Below, piece by piece: positions 45,158 through 54,451 of a stretch of 64,000 bases of DNA. How positions within the stretch are numbered: the first letter of the stretch is position 1; every line of letters begins with the position of its first letter. The position numbers and the translations under genes are program-made. The stretch comes from Nocardia sp. NBC_01730. GTDB lineage: Bacteria > Actinomycetota > Actinomycetes > Mycobacteriales > Mycobacteriaceae. The stretch covers positions 1 to 64,000 of the forward strand of contig NZ_CP109162.1 of the NCBI RefSeq assembly GCF_035920445.1, in the 5' to 3' direction. Below the pieces are notes generated by a model, which was not told where the DNA came from, made no database searches, and worked only from the letters and a program-made list of their open reading frames with translations.

Positions 45158-45961
45158 TCAGTCGAGATAGCCCATCCTGCGGCTGATCGCGTCGGCGGCG
45201 GCGATCACGTCCCGTGCGATCTCATGCAGCCACCGCTCGGTGAACCGGTAGACCGGACCAGACACGCTGACCGCCGCGACCACCTCGCCGGTGTGATCGC
45301 GAATCGGCGCCGCGATGGCGTTGAGGCCCTCCTCGAACTCCTCGACGGTGTACGCGTAGCCGTCGCGCAGGGCGATCGAGAGCTGCTCTTCCAGCGTCTC
45401 GGCGGAGGTGATCGTCCGTGGTGTGAGTCGGTTGAGACCTGCCGCTGTCAACAGGTCTCTGCGCTGCTCGGCATTCATGTGCGCGAGGAGAATCTTGCCG
45501 CTGGAGGTGGCATGCAGCGGGGTCGATTCGCCGATCCAGTTGTGCGTGCTGACGGTCGACGGGCCCCGTGCCTGGCACAGGTTGACCACGAAATGGGACC
45601 GCAGCACGGCCACGTTCACTGTCTCGCCGAGTTGTGCGGTGAGCGTCCTGCACACCGGGCCCGCCTGTTCCGGGATGTCCAGCCGGCGAGGGACCGCTCC
45701 GGCAAGGCGGAGGATGCCGAAGCTGAGGCGGTACTTGCCGCGCTCGTGGGTCTGTTCGACGAGCTCGCGCCCTTCGAGGGCGCTGAGCAGCCGGAACGCT
45801 GTCGACTTGTGCACGCCGACGTCAGCGGCGACCTCGCTGACACCCGCCTCGCCGCGTCGGGCCAGGATCTCGAGCACACTCACCGCACGGTCGACCGACT
45901 GCACGCCGCCGGTTGTGGTTCCCGCCGCCCCGTTCGCCGCTCTCACCGTGCCGTTCTTCAT
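45158..45961 (-). CDS. IclR-family transcriptional regulator
   Basis: The 267-residue protein has the IclR winged helix (VQSVDRAVSVLEILARRGEA, SEVAADVGVHKSTAFRLLSAL) and the GAF-like effector domain (STPLHATSSGKILLAHM, IAAPIRDHTGEVVAAVSVSG). IclR proteins sense small metabolites of catabolic pathways. It sits between the demethylase and formaldehyde-oxidation genes, so control of one of these is probable. A TATAGT box six bases before the ATG on the minus strand suggests a leaderless transcript. Confidence 0.9.
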   Translation of the reverse strand: MKNGTVRAANGAAGTTTGGVQSVDRAVSVLEILARRGEAGVSEVAADVGVHKSTAFRLLSALEGRELVEQTHERGKYRLSFGILRLAGAVPRRLDIPEQAGPVCRTLTAQLGETVNVAVLRSHFVVNLCQARGPSTVSTHNWIGESTPLHATSSGKILLAHMNAEQRRDLLTAAGLNRLTPRTITSAETLEEQLSIALRDGYAYTVEEFEEGLNAIAAPIRDHTGEVVAAVSVSGPVYRFTERWLHEIARDVIAAADAISRRMGYLD

Positions 45962-46351
45962 GGCGCAACTATAGGCACAGCCGCTCGTTGTTGCCTAATG
46001 AGAAACATGGTGCGTATTGCGCTCTGGGTTGTCGCCGCGCTGGTCGGTTACATATGACGCACGGCGGCATAGACGCGTGCGCCGACGATGGTCACCGAGA
46101 CAGCGGCTGTCCTCAGGTCGGGACGATGGCAGTCGACGATTGCGTGCGCGCTGCATCGAGAGGGGCCGGTGAGACCAGATCGGCTCAGCCGCTGCGCGAT
46201 GATCGGCGGGATACGTACTTGCCCCCGGCAGGCCTGCGCCGATCATCGGCCTGGTACGGAGCTGGCTGGAGCGCCGTGACCTTCCTCGATGCCCTGCTGG
46301 AGCGACACCTCACGGCGGGCACTTGCGCACTGGTGTAACGGTCGGTCATCG
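45962..46351. other. 390-base region upstream of iclR
   Basis: It holds the iclR promoter (minus strand) at its left end and separates it from the metallo-hydrolase gene, which ends at 46352. No gene is recognised. Confidence 0.4.
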
Positions 46352-46978
46352 TCAGTGTCCTCTAGTGATCCAGGTGGCCAGGTGCGGAGACTCGACGCCG
46401 ATCGTGGTGGCCTCGCCGTGCCCGGTGTGTACGAGCGTGTCCTCGGGCAGGGTGAACACGCGGTCGCGGATCGAGTCGATGATCGTCGGGAAGTCCGCGT
46501 AGGACCGGCCGGTGGCGCCAGGGCCGCCGTGGAACAGCGTGTCGCCGGAGAACAACACTCCGGCCTCGGGCATGTGCAGGCATACCGAGCCCGGCGAGTG
46601 ACCCGGGGTGTGGATGACCTCGATCTCCGTGCCGGCGATTCCGATGCGCTGCCCGTCGTCGATACGCCGGTACCGCTCGTCGGGGTGGGTCATCCTCCAC
46701 AGCACGTCGTCGCCGGGGTGCAGCAGCAGCGGGGCGTCGAGCTTTTCGGCGAGTTCGGGGGCGGCGGTGACGTGATCGTTGTGGCCGTGGGTGCAGAGCA
46801 CCGCGGTGACCTGACGGCCCCCGACGGCGTCGATAATCGGTTGCGCGGCGTGCGCGGCGTCGACGATCACCACGTCGGTGTCGTCGCCGATCAGCCAGAT
46901 GTTGTTGTCGACCTCCCAGGTGCCGCCGTCGAGGCTGAAGGTGCCGGAGGTGACGACCCGATCGATACGCAGACTCAC
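46352..46978 (-). CDS. MBL-fold metallo-hydrolase paired with mscR (candidate S-formylmycothiol hydrolase)
   Basis: The 208-residue protein has the metallo-beta-lactamase metal motif THGHNDHV (His64, His66, Asp68, His69), further ligands in HTPGHSPGS and SGDTLF, and the final GHG. It overlaps mscR by ATGA. The same pair occurs as Rv2260-Rv2259 in M. tuberculosis. MscR yields S-formylmycothiol, so a thioester hydrolase regenerating mycothiol and formate is the logical role, by analogy to glyoxalase II; this is inference. Confidence 0.88.
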   Translation of the reverse strand: MSLRIDRVVTSGTFSLDGGTWEVDNNIWLIGDDTDVVIVDAAHAAQPIIDAVGGRQVTAVLCTHGHNDHVTAAPELAEKLDAPLLLHPGDDVLWRMTHPDERYRRIDDGQRIGIAGTEIEVIHTPGHSPGSVCLHMPEAGVLFSGDTLFHGGPGATGRSYADFPTIIDSIRDRVFTLPEDTLVHTGHGEATTIGVESPHLATWITRGH

Positions 46979-48060
46979 AGGACCACCACCGAGCGCAGCA
47001 CGTCGTTGCGGTGCATGGTCGCGAACGCCTCCTCGACCTGGTCGAGCTCGAGGCGTTCGGTGACGAATTTCTCCAGCGGCAGCCTGCCCTGCTGGTACAG
47101 GTCGACGAGCATCGGGAAGTCACGCTCGGGCAGGCAGTCGCCGTACCAGGACGACTTCAGTGCGCCGCCGCGGGAGAAGAAGTCCACCAGAGGTATCTCC
47201 AGGGTCATGTCCGGGGTCGGTACGCCGACGAGCACCACGGTTCCGGCCAGATCGCGCGCGTAGAACGCCTGCTTCCAGGTCTCGGGCCGACCGACCGCGT
47301 CGATCACCACGTCCGCGCCGAAGCCGCCGGTCAGCTCCCGCACGGCCGCGATGACGTCGACCTCGGCGCCGTTGATCGTGTGGGTGGCGCCCAACTCGGT
47401 GGCCCACTCCAGCTTGCGGGGATCGCGGTCGATCGCGATGATCTTGTTCGCCCCGGCCAGCCGCGAGCCCATGATCGCGGCGTCGCCGACACCGCCGCAG
47501 CCGATCACCGCCACCGAGTCGCCGCGGGTGACGTTTCCCGTGTTCACGGCCGCACCCAGGCCTGCCATGACCCCGCAGCCCAGCAGCCCGACCACCGCGG
47601 GGTCGGCGGACGGGTCGACCTTCGTGCACTGCCTGGCGTGTACGAGGGTCTTGTCCGCGAACGCGCCGATGCCCAGCGCCGGGGTCAGTTCGGTGCCGCC
47701 CTCGAGAGTCATCTTCTGTGTCGCGTTGTAGGTGTCGAAGCAGTACTGCGGCCGACCGCGCTTGCAGGCCCGGCACTTTCCGCACACTGCCCGCCAGTTG
47801 AGGATCACGAAGTCGCCGACCGTGACGGTGTCCACGCCCTGGCCGACGCTCTCGATGACGCCCGCGGCCTCGTGGCCGAGCAGGAAGGGGTACTCGTCGT
47901 TGATGCCGCCCTCGCGGTAGGTCAGGTCCGTGTGGCACACCCCGCACGCGGCGATCGCGACCACAACCTCGCCAGGGCCGGGATCCGGGATGGTGATGGT
48001 CGCGGTTTCGACCGGGGCACCCTTCGCGCGGGCGATGACCCCGCGTACCTGCTGCGGCAT
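46975..48060 (-). CDS. mscR: S-(hydroxymethyl)mycothiol dehydrogenase
   Basis: The 361-residue class III-like zinc alcohol dehydrogenase oxidises the formaldehyde-mycothiol adduct. Catalytic zinc ligands are visible (Cys39 in CGVCHTD, the His of GHEAAG), structural zinc Cys in [15 protein letters not shown], and NAD motif [15 protein letters not shown]. The AGGAG ribosome site lies seven bases before the ATG. It removes formaldehyde released by the demethylase and the flavin oxidases. Upstream lies a remnant of another gene and then operator site 2. Confidence 0.93.
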   Translation of the reverse strand: MPQQVRGVIARAKGAPVETATITIPDPGPGEVVVAIAACGVCHTDLTYREGGINDEYPFLLGHEAAGVIESVGQGVDTVTVGDFVILNWRAVCGKCRACKRGRPQYCFDTYNATQKMTLEGGTELTPALGIGAFADKTLVHARQCTKVDPSADPAVVGLLGCGVMAGLGAAVNTGNVTRGDSVAVIGCGGVGDAAIMGSRLAGANKIIAIDRDPRKLEWATELGATHTINGAEVDVIAAVRELTGGFGADVVIDAVGRPETWKQAFYARDLAGTVVLVGVPTPDMTLEIPLVDFFSRGGALKSSWYGDCLPERDFPMLVDLYQQGRLPLEKFVTERLELDQVEEAFATMHRNDVLRSVVVL

Positions 48061-48131
48061 CGTGAACTCCTAGCTTTCGTTGGCCGCGCGAGTGCGCGGG
48101 TGGACTGCCGGCGCAGACGTACCGGGATCAC

Positions 48132-48194
48132 ACCGCCGAGTGGGTCGGTTCGGTCTCGGCTGCCTTCGCGGAAGTCGTAGACATAGCGCGGCAT
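48132..48194 (-). pseudogene. First 21 codons of a lost pyruvate phosphate dikinase gene
   Basis: From ATG 48194, preceded by GGAG, the minus strand reads MPRYVYDFREGSRDRTDPLG followed by Gly. This closely resembles the start of pyruvate phosphate dikinases (YVYDF-x-EG-x-x-D-x-x-x-LLGGKGANL). After that Gly the similarity ends, and the frame runs into the mscR start region. The fragment keeps its own ribosome site and lies 70 bases from operator site 2. A short chance match cannot be excluded. Confidence 0.5.
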
Positions 48195-48263
48195 GAGGTC
48201 TCCGAGTCGTCTGGTCGCGGAAGCCGCTCACCTGGCGCGCCTGTCACACTTTGTGGCGACAAC

Positions 48264-48289
48264 TGATATATCACCACGTTAGAGTGGTG
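48264..48289. promoter_or_regulatory. Operator site 2 (TGATATATCA) upstream of mscR
   Basis: TGATATATCA is at 48264-48273 within ACTGATATATCAC. An adjoining inverted repeat CACCAC-N6-GTGGTG (48272-48289) overlaps it. The site is 204 bases before mscR and 70 bases before the dikinase remnant, so it fits the promoter of the original dikinase-mscR transcript. Confidence 0.65.
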
Positions 48290-48478
48290 GCGTTTCGGGG
48301 TCAAGGGGTGCGGTGGAATCGGCGTCACAGGGACGGGCGCTGTATCTGGTGGAAGGACCCGTGTGCACATCGTGGACTATGCATCGGCCACGAAGCTCCA
48401 GCCCGGAGGCACGTGCACCGCAGTGTCACAGAGCCCGTTTTGTCCTGCCTGGCGATCCGGCACAGCCGGCTACGCCAT

Positions 48479-49147
48479 TCAGAACATCTCCCGGACCTCG
48501 TCCTCGAACTCGCGTACGTGCCGCTGGGCGAGCTCGCCCGCCCGCTCCGGGTCACGGTCGAGGATCGCCCGCAGTACCTCGGCCTGACTGTGCACGTGAT
48601 GCTCGAGGTGGGGCAGCCGCTCGCGCGCCATGTTCCATATCCGTAGCGACAGGTCGAGACTCTGCATCAAGATGTCACGCAGATACTCGTTGTGGGCCAG
48701 TCGGTGCACCGTCCGGTGCATCGCGGTGTCGAGCTCGAGCAGCGCCGTCGGGTCCGTGCAGCCGTTGAACTCGGCGAGCAGGCGCTGGAGTTCCTGACGT
48801 TCTTCGTACCGGGCCTGGCGGGCGGCCTGTTCGGCGGCCAACCCTTCGAGCCGCTCGCGGATGTCGCAGATCGACTCGAGGTCGGCGACATCGATTTCCG
48901 ACGCATAACTGCCCCGGCGCGGATAGATGACAACCAGTTTTTGATGGGCAAGGCGTTTGATCGCCTCGCGCACCGGAGTTCGGCCGACGCCCAGCTCAGC
49001 GGCAAGCCGCTCCTCGTCGATGGTGTCGCCGGGGGCTATGTCGAGAGAGATGAGCTTGTCTCGGATTGCCACGTAGGCGCGGTCGGAGAGTAACTCGCTG
49101 TTCGACGTGCGGACCCTGCTCGAAGGCCGCGGCAACGGTGTCACCAT
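48479..49147 (-). CDS. GntR-family regulator, FCD subgroup, copy B (divergent)
   Basis: The 222-residue protein has the GntR winged helix (RAYVAIRDKLISLDIAPGDT, GVGRTPVREAIKRLAHQKLV, YPRRGSYASEIDV) and an FCD domain (TAMHRTVHRLAHNEYL). It is related to the two other GntR proteins of the locus but clearly more distant. ATG 49147 follows AGGGGG; the frame continues to 49174. No TGATATATCA lies directly before it. It is 151 bases from the end of soxG. Confidence 0.87.
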   Translation of the reverse strand: MVTPLPRPSSRVRTSNSELLSDRAYVAIRDKLISLDIAPGDTIDEERLAAELGVGRTPVREAIKRLAHQKLVVIYPRRGSYASEIDVADLESICDIRERLEGLAAEQAARQARYEERQELQRLLAEFNGCTDPTALLELDTAMHRTVHRLAHNEYLRDILMQSLDLSLRIWNMARERLPHLEHHVHSQAEVLRAILDRDPERAGELAQRHVREFEDEVREMF

Positions 49148-49298
49148 GCCCCCTGAAACATCTCTTACACGCATTGAAGTATCAGACAGCCATCAGGCTA
49201 CATCGGTGCGCACGGTTGTGCGCAGGCCCATCCCGGATCGGGCGGGATCCGGGATCGGGTGCCTCAGGCCGTCCGGCCGTCACCTATGCGCTCCGCCG

Positions 49299-49880
49299 TC
49301 ACCGCCCGTCCGGGCTGAACTCGATGGCCGCGTCGAGTAGCCAGTCGGTGAGGTAACGCGCGAAGGAGGATCGGACGAGGATGCGGTGGTCGGTGCCGGT
49401 CTCGTCGAGGGCGAGCAGCACGATGCCGGCCCGGGCGAGGGTGGTTTGCGCGGCCGAGCCAGCGGTGAAGACGTTCGGGTGCAGGTCCAGCGAGCAGCCC
49501 TTGGCCAGTACGTCGCGGGCGTGTGTACCGCGCAGTCGCAGCGTGGTTCGCTGCGCTGACACGTCCACCGCTGCGCCGCCGTGCGGGGCGACGGCGGCCC
49601 GCAGGTCGGCTTCGAGGGCTCTGCCGGTGCGGATGGTGTCGGTGACCAGCCATTCGTTGGGCCCCAGCCAGATCACGGTGGTGGCATCGGAGCGCGCGAA
49701 GGTGGACGCCACGGTCGGCAGGCCGACCCCCGACACCGGCGCGGCCCAGCCGGGCGCATCGATGCGCAGATCGACCATGGCTACGAAGGGCTCCTCGCTC
49801 AGACGGACGGACTCGGGTAGCGCCGAGATCTTGTGCTCCCGGCCCTGCAGGGGGCTGACGGGGGCGAGGGTGTCAGCCAT
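49299..49880 (-). CDS. soxG: Sarcosine oxidase gamma subunit
   Basis: The 193-residue protein is the small gamma subunit of heterotetrameric sarcosine oxidase. Typical blocks are WLGPNEWLV, the VDVSAQRTTLRLRG strand and the end RILVRSSFARYLTDWLLDAA. Its fold is related to the GcvT-type domain. It overlaps soxA by eight bases and is last in the soxBDAG operon. Confidence 0.9.
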   Translation of the reverse strand: MADTLAPVSPLQGREHKISALPESVRLSEEPFVAMVDLRIDAPGWAAPVSGVGLPTVASTFARSDATTVIWLGPNEWLVTDTIRTGRALEADLRAAVAPHGGAAVDVSAQRTTLRLRGTHARDVLAKGCSLDLHPNVFTAGSAAQTTLARAGIVLLALDETGTDHRILVRSSFARYLTDWLLDAAIEFSPDGR

Positions 49881-52737
49881 CGCGGCGTGCTCCTTCCGGG
49901 TCGATCAGGACGGATCCGGTGACCTGCACCGGGACCAGGGTGCCTTTGACGGGAATGTGCAGGGTCTCCCCGATGCGGGAGCGCCCGGCCTCGAGCAGCG
50001 CGAGGGCGAAGGGGCGATCGAGCTCGGCGCTGCGATAGCTGGAGGTGACGTGTCCCAGCATCGGCACCGGCGGCGGCGGGAGGACCCCGTCCTCGCGGAA
50101 CTCGATGATCTGCGAGCCCTCAGGCAGCACGGTCTGCCGGTCGATGGGCAGCAGCCCGACCAGCTGCTTGCGTTGTGGGTTGCTGTTCTGGACCCGGCTG
50201 AACGAGCGCTTGCCGACGAAGTCGGGCTTCTTCTTCGACACGGCCCACGCCATGCCCAGATCGTGCGGGGTGACGGTTCCGTCGGTGTCCTGCCCGACGA
50301 TCGGATACCCCTTCTCCGCGCGCAGCACGTGCATGGTCTCGGTGCCGTACGGGGTGATGCCTCGGGTTCGGCCGGCTTCCAGCAGCCGGGACCACACCGC
50401 GAGCGCGTACCAGCTGTCGACATTGACTTCGAAGGCCAGCTCGCCAGAGAAGCTGATCCGCGCGACCCGGACCGGGATGTCGCCGAGGCGGGTGTCCCGC
50501 CACGTCATGAACGGAAACGCCTCGTTGGAGATATCGAGGTCGGGGAAGACCGCGCCGACGACGTCACGAGAGCGAGGCCCGACGACGGGGAAGGTCGACC
50601 AGTGCTCGGTGACGGAAGTCAGGTGGACCTTCAGATGGGGCCATTCGGTCTGGATCCACTCCTCCATCCAGTCGAGGATCTTCGCGGCTCCGCCTGTGGT
50701 CGTGAACACGAGGAATCGGTCCTCGGCCAGGCGCATGACGGTGCCGTCATCGATAACCATGCCGTCGACCCCGCACATGACGCCGTACCGGACCCTGCCG
50801 ACCCCGAGGCTGCTCATCATGTTCGTGTAGATCATGTCGAGCAGCTCGCCTGCGTCCGGACCCTGCACGTCGATCTTGCCGAGGGTGGAGCCGTCGAGGA
50901 TGCCGACTCCGCCGCGCACAGCCGCGCACTCGCGCAGAACGGCGCCGTCCATATCCTCGCCGGGACGCGGGTAGTACCGCGGCCGCTTCCACTGTCCGAC
51001 GTCCTCGAACACCGCACCGTGGGCGACATGCCAGTCATGTATGGCGGTCACACGTTCCGGGTCGAACAGAGAGCCCCGGTCCCGGCCTGCGAGCGCAGCG
51101 AACGAGACCGGGGTGTAGGGCGGGCGGAAGGTGGTGGTGCCCAGGTCCTCGATCGGAACTCCGAGAAGTTCGGAGGCGATGCCGGAGGAGACGACCCCGG
51201 AGGTCTTGCCTTGGTCGTGCGCGGTGCCGATGGTGGTGTAACGCTTGATGTGTTCCATCGACCGCATGCCCGCGCCGATCGCCCGAGCCAGGTCGGCGAC
51301 AGTCGCGTCACGCTGTACGTCCACGAACGCGCTCTCTTCCCCGGCGGCGTCGGGGACGCGCCAGAGCACCAAAGGGGGCGTCTGCTCCGCATCGCCCTCG
51401 ACGGTCGCCTCGCTCGACGGCGACGTCGGGGCGAATCCGAGTTCGAGAATCGCTGCGGCAGCGGTCTTCTTGCCCTCATGCAAACATTGGGACAGGGCGA
51501 AGACTCCGTTGGCGGAGCCTGCGACCGAGACACCGCGAAGTTGCTCATCGGGCAGGAACGCGCCGAGGACGTTGTCATAGCGCAGTTTGCCGCGGGCCTG
51601 GCTGAACAGATGCACCGCCGGGTTCCAGCCACCGCTGACCAGCAGCACGTCGCACGCGAGCGGAACGTAGGGCGAGGTGTCGCTGTGGGAGCGCGCGGAC
51701 ACGACGGCATGGGTGATGCGGTTGGTACCGCGGGTGCCGCGGACCACGGATCCGGTGCGGATCGTGATCCCCCGCTTGTCGCATTCTCGCTGCCAGCGTT
51801 GCGGCCCCCGGTCGCGGGCCTCGATGATGGCGTTGATGTGGACGCCGGCGTCGTGCAGGTCGATCGCGGCGAGATAGGCGCTGTCGTTAGTGGTGAAGAC
51901 GACCGCCTGCTCTCCGACTCGGACGCCGTAGCGGTGCAGGAAGGTACGCGCGCTGTGCGCCAGCATGATGCCGGGGCGGTCGTTGTCGGTGAACACGACG
52001 GGCCGCTCGTGGGCACCGGCCGCGACGAGCACGTGCCGCGCGCGGATCCGCCACACCCGCTGCCGCGAGACGTGAGCCGGCGCCTCGGGCCCGAGGTGGT
52101 CGGTGCGTCGCTCGAGCGCGAGCACGAAGCCGTCGTCGTAGTGTCCGAACGCGGTGGTGCGCTGCAGGTGCAACATGTGCGGGTAGGTGGCCAGTTCGGA
52201 AACCGCGGCTGCCACCCAGTCGAGCGCGGGGACGCCGTCGATGGTGTCGGTGCCGCCGAGCAGGGAGCCGCCCGCCTCGGATTGCTCGTCGACCAGCAGG
52301 ACCCGTGCGCCAGCTCGGGCCGCGGTCAGCGCCGCGGTCAGCCCGGCCGGACCGGCGCCGACGACCAAGAGGTCGGCGTGGACATGCCGGGCGTCGTACT
52401 CGGCGACATCCGGGATCGTGGCGAGTCGGCCCTTTCCAGAGATACCGCGGGCGACCAGGCCGTCGAACAACCCGATGGTGGTCGCGAGCAGCATCGGCTC
52501 GGGGAACGGTTCCTCGATCTGGACCATGCCGCCGGTGTCCTCGGCCCATGCCGCCGAGATCCCCCGGGGGCGGCCGAGGTTCACGCTACTGGCGACGTTG
52601 TGCACGCCGTGAGCGAGCAGCGCTGACGCGAGCGTGTCGCCCGGGTGCCCGGTGTAGGTGCGGCCGTCGAAGGTGAATTCGTAGGTGGTGTCGCGGTCGA
52701 TGCGACCGCCGGTCGGCGTGCGATGCGATGCGTTCAC
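49873..52737 (-). CDS. soxA: Sarcosine oxidase alpha subunit
   Basis: The 954-residue subunit has an N-terminal 2Fe-2S-like fold without cluster Cys (YEFTFDGRTYTGHPGDTLAS), the dinucleotide motif VVGAGPAGLTAALTAARAG (about 126-144), a second flavin/NAD region ending SGGWNPAVHLFSQARG and a C-terminal GcvT-like tetrahydrofolate-binding domain (from about 600). The complex oxidises sarcosine to glycine, producing methylene-tetrahydrofolate or formaldehyde, and hydrogen peroxide. GTG 52737 overlaps the soxD stop. Confidence 0.94.
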   Translation of the reverse strand: MNASHRTPTGGRIDRDTTYEFTFDGRTYTGHPGDTLASALLAHGVHNVASSVNLGRPRGISAAWAEDTGGMVQIEEPFPEPMLLATTIGLFDGLVARGISGKGRLATIPDVAEYDARHVHADLLVVGAGPAGLTAALTAARAGARVLLVDEQSEAGGSLLGGTDTIDGVPALDWVAAAVSELATYPHMLHLQRTTAFGHYDDGFVLALERRTDHLGPEAPAHVSRQRVWRIRARHVLVAAGAHERPVVFTDNDRPGIMLAHSARTFLHRYGVRVGEQAVVFTTNDSAYLAAIDLHDAGVHINAIIEARDRGPQRWQRECDKRGITIRTGSVVRGTRGTNRITHAVVSARSHSDTSPYVPLACDVLLVSGGWNPAVHLFSQARGKLRYDNVLGAFLPDEQLRGVSVAGSANGVFALSQCLHEGKKTAAAAILELGFAPTSPSSEATVEGDAEQTPPLVLWRVPDAAGEESAFVDVQRDATVADLARAIGAGMRSMEHIKRYTTIGTAHDQGKTSGVVSSGIASELLGVPIEDLGTTTFRPPYTPVSFAALAGRDRGSLFDPERVTAIHDWHVAHGAVFEDVGQWKRPRYYPRPGEDMDGAVLRECAAVRGGVGILDGSTLGKIDVQGPDAGELLDMIYTNMMSSLGVGRVRYGVMCGVDGMVIDDGTVMRLAEDRFLVFTTTGGAAKILDWMEEWIQTEWPHLKVHLTSVTEHWSTFPVVGPRSRDVVGAVFPDLDISNEAFPFMTWRDTRLGDIPVRVARISFSGELAFEVNVDSWYALAVWSRLLEAGRTRGITPYGTETMHVLRAEKGYPIVGQDTDGTVTPHDLGMAWAVSKKKPDFVGKRSFSRVQNSNPQRKQLVGLLPIDRQTVLPEGSQIIEFREDGVLPPPPVPMLGHVTSSYRSAELDRPFALALLEAGRSRIGETLHIPVKGTLVPVQVTGSVLIDPEGARRDG

Positions 52738-53012
52738 GAGATCGTCGGCTTCCGCTCGTCCAGGCGGTACACGCCGTGGAATCGGTAGGTGGCGGTGTCG
52801 CGCACGGCGTTGAACCAGCGCCGGCACCCGGCGCTGTGGCTCCACCGTTCGGCGAAGGGCCCCTTCGGATTTGCCCGGAAGAAGATGTAGTGCGCCCATT
52901 CTTCGTCGGACATGGCCGCCGGGTCCTGCGGGTAGGCGACATGCGCCTGGCCGCCGTAATGGAACTCGGTCTCCTCGCGGGGTCCGCACCATGGGCATTC
53001 GATGAGTTGCAT
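52734..53012 (-). CDS. soxD: Sarcosine oxidase delta subunit
   Basis: The 92-residue subunit starts MQLIECPWCGPREETEFHYG, with zinc-binding Cys6 and Cys9 and later His and Cys (WSHSAGCRRWFNAVRDTATY). It binds structural zinc in the complex. The start ATG 53012 gives the standard length. It lies 13 bases after soxB and overlaps soxA. Confidence 0.92.
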   Translation of the reverse strand: MQLIECPWCGPREETEFHYGGQAHVAYPQDPAAMSDEEWAHYIFFRANPKGPFAERWSHSAGCRRWFNAVRDTATYRFHGVYRLDERKPTIS

Positions 53013-53025
53013 TGCCGCTCCTAGG

Positions 53026-54258
53026 TCAGTGCGCCACGGCGGCGGCGCCGTGCTCGTCCACGAGCGCACCCGTGATGAAACGATCCAGGCTGAACGGTGC
53101 CGTGTAGGGATGGAGTTCGTCGCGGGCGATGGTGTCGGCCAGGCACCAGCCGACGCCAGGTGTCGCTTTGAACCCGCCGGTGCCCCAGCCGCAGTTGAGA
53201 TACACGTTGCGGTACGGGGTGCGGCCGACGATAGGGGAGGCGTCGGGGGTGACGTCGACGATTCCACCCCAGGTCCGCAGCAGGTGCGCGCGGGCGAAGA
53301 CCGGGAAGAGCTCGACCGCCGCCGCCATTTGGCGTTCGATGATGTGGAACGCGCCCCGCTGGCCGTAGCCGTTGTACGAGTCGATACCCGCACCCATCAC
53401 GAGTTCACCCTTGTGCGCCTGGGAAACGTAGACGTGGATGGCGTTGGACATGACGATGGTGGGGTGCACGGGCTCGAGCAGCTCGGAGACCAGCGCCTGC
53501 AGCGGGTGGCTCTGCACCGGAACTCGGATTCCGAGCATCTCGGTGAGCACCGCAGTGTGGCCGGCCGCGCAGAGCGCGACCTGCCCTGCGGCGATGTCTC
53601 CGCGGGAGGTCCGCACGCCGGTCACCCGGTCACCATCGGTGACGAAGCCGGTGACCTCGCAACCCTGGATGATGTCGATGCCGGCCTGATCGGCGCGGCG
53701 GGCGAACCCCCAGGCGACATAGTCGTGCTTGGCGATGCCTGCGCGGGGTTGGTACGTCGCACCGAGCACCGGATAGCGGATATCGGACGAGGTGTTGACG
53801 ATCGAGCAGAGTTTCTTGACCTCGTCGGGCTCGACCCACTGCGCGTCGATGCCGTTGAGCTTGTTGGCTTCGACCCGGCGGACGCTGTCGCGGACGTCCT
53901 GCAGGCTGTGCGCCAGGTTGAGCACGCCGCGCTGGCTGAACAGGATGGGGTAGCCGAGGTCGTCCTCGAGGCTCTCCCACAGTTTCAGCGAGTGTTCGTA
54001 TATTCGCGCGCTCTCGTCCCACAGGTAGTTCGAGCGGATCAGTGTGGTGTTGCGGGCCATGTTGCCGCCCGCGAGCCAGCCCTTCTCCAGGACCGCCACT
54101 TTCGTGATCCCGTGGTTTTTCGCGAGGTAGTGGGCGGTCGCGAGCCCATGCCCGCCGCCGCCGACGATCACGACGTCGTAGGAGCGTTTCGGCTCCGGGT
54201 TACGCCAGAGGAAGTCGGGATGCTCGGGCAGGTGAGCGCCCGGGGTCTGTGGTCTCAT
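53026..54258 (-). CDS. soxB: Sarcosine oxidase beta subunit
   Basis: The 410-residue flavoprotein binds FAD ([20 protein letters not shown], about 28-47) and forms the sarcosine oxidation site with soxA. Conserved segments [15 protein letters not shown] and [19 protein letters not shown] are present. ATG 54258 follows GGAGG and matches the family start; the longer frame to 54324 is rejected. It is the first gene of the sox operon, with operator site 3 about 100 bases upstream. Confidence 0.95.
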   Translation of the reverse strand: MRPQTPGAHLPEHPDFLWRNPEPKRSYDVVIVGGGGHGLATAHYLAKNHGITKVAVLEKGWLAGGNMARNTTLIRSNYLWDESARIYEHSLKLWESLEDDLGYPILFSQRGVLNLAHSLQDVRDSVRRVEANKLNGIDAQWVEPDEVKKLCSIVNTSSDIRYPVLGATYQPRAGIAKHDYVAWGFARRADQAGIDIIQGCEVTGFVTDGDRVTGVRTSRGDIAAGQVALCAAGHTAVLTEMLGIRVPVQSHPLQALVSELLEPVHPTIVMSNAIHVYVSQAHKGELVMGAGIDSYNGYGQRGAFHIIERQMAAAVELFPVFARAHLLRTWGGIVDVTPDASPIVGRTPYRNVYLNCGWGTGGFKATPGVGWCLADTIARDELHPYTAPFSLDRFITGALVDEHGAAAVAH

Positions 54259-54354
54259 CGGGTGGCCTCCGTCAGGTTGTGGAGCGGATACGGGGGGCGG
54301 TCCGGGTGGCGTCGCGGTCGCCACCCGGAGTCGCCCCGCCGCTCAGATGAGGCA

Positions 54355-54370
54355 GACTGATATATCAGTC
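54355..54370. promoter_or_regulatory. Operator site 3: perfect 16-base palindrome GACTGATATATCAGTC
   Basis: This is the longest of the four copies and is a perfect palindrome over 16 bases. It lies between the divergent soxB (97 bases left) and gntR copy C (82 bases right). The placement is typical of an autoregulated GntR repressor controlling a neighbouring operon. Confidence 0.8.
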
Positions 54371-54451
54371 GGTGGATAGAGTATGATTCTTGGCACGCAA
54401 AGGTCAAGGGTCTCCATGAACCCATCCCGACAAGCCCCGAGAAAGAGGAAC

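Noticed and set aside
49381..52626. 1081-residue plus-strand ORF opposite soxA
   Set aside because: It is antisense to a clear soxA with all domains. Its translation is His/Asp/Arg/Gly-rich shadow sequence without motifs.
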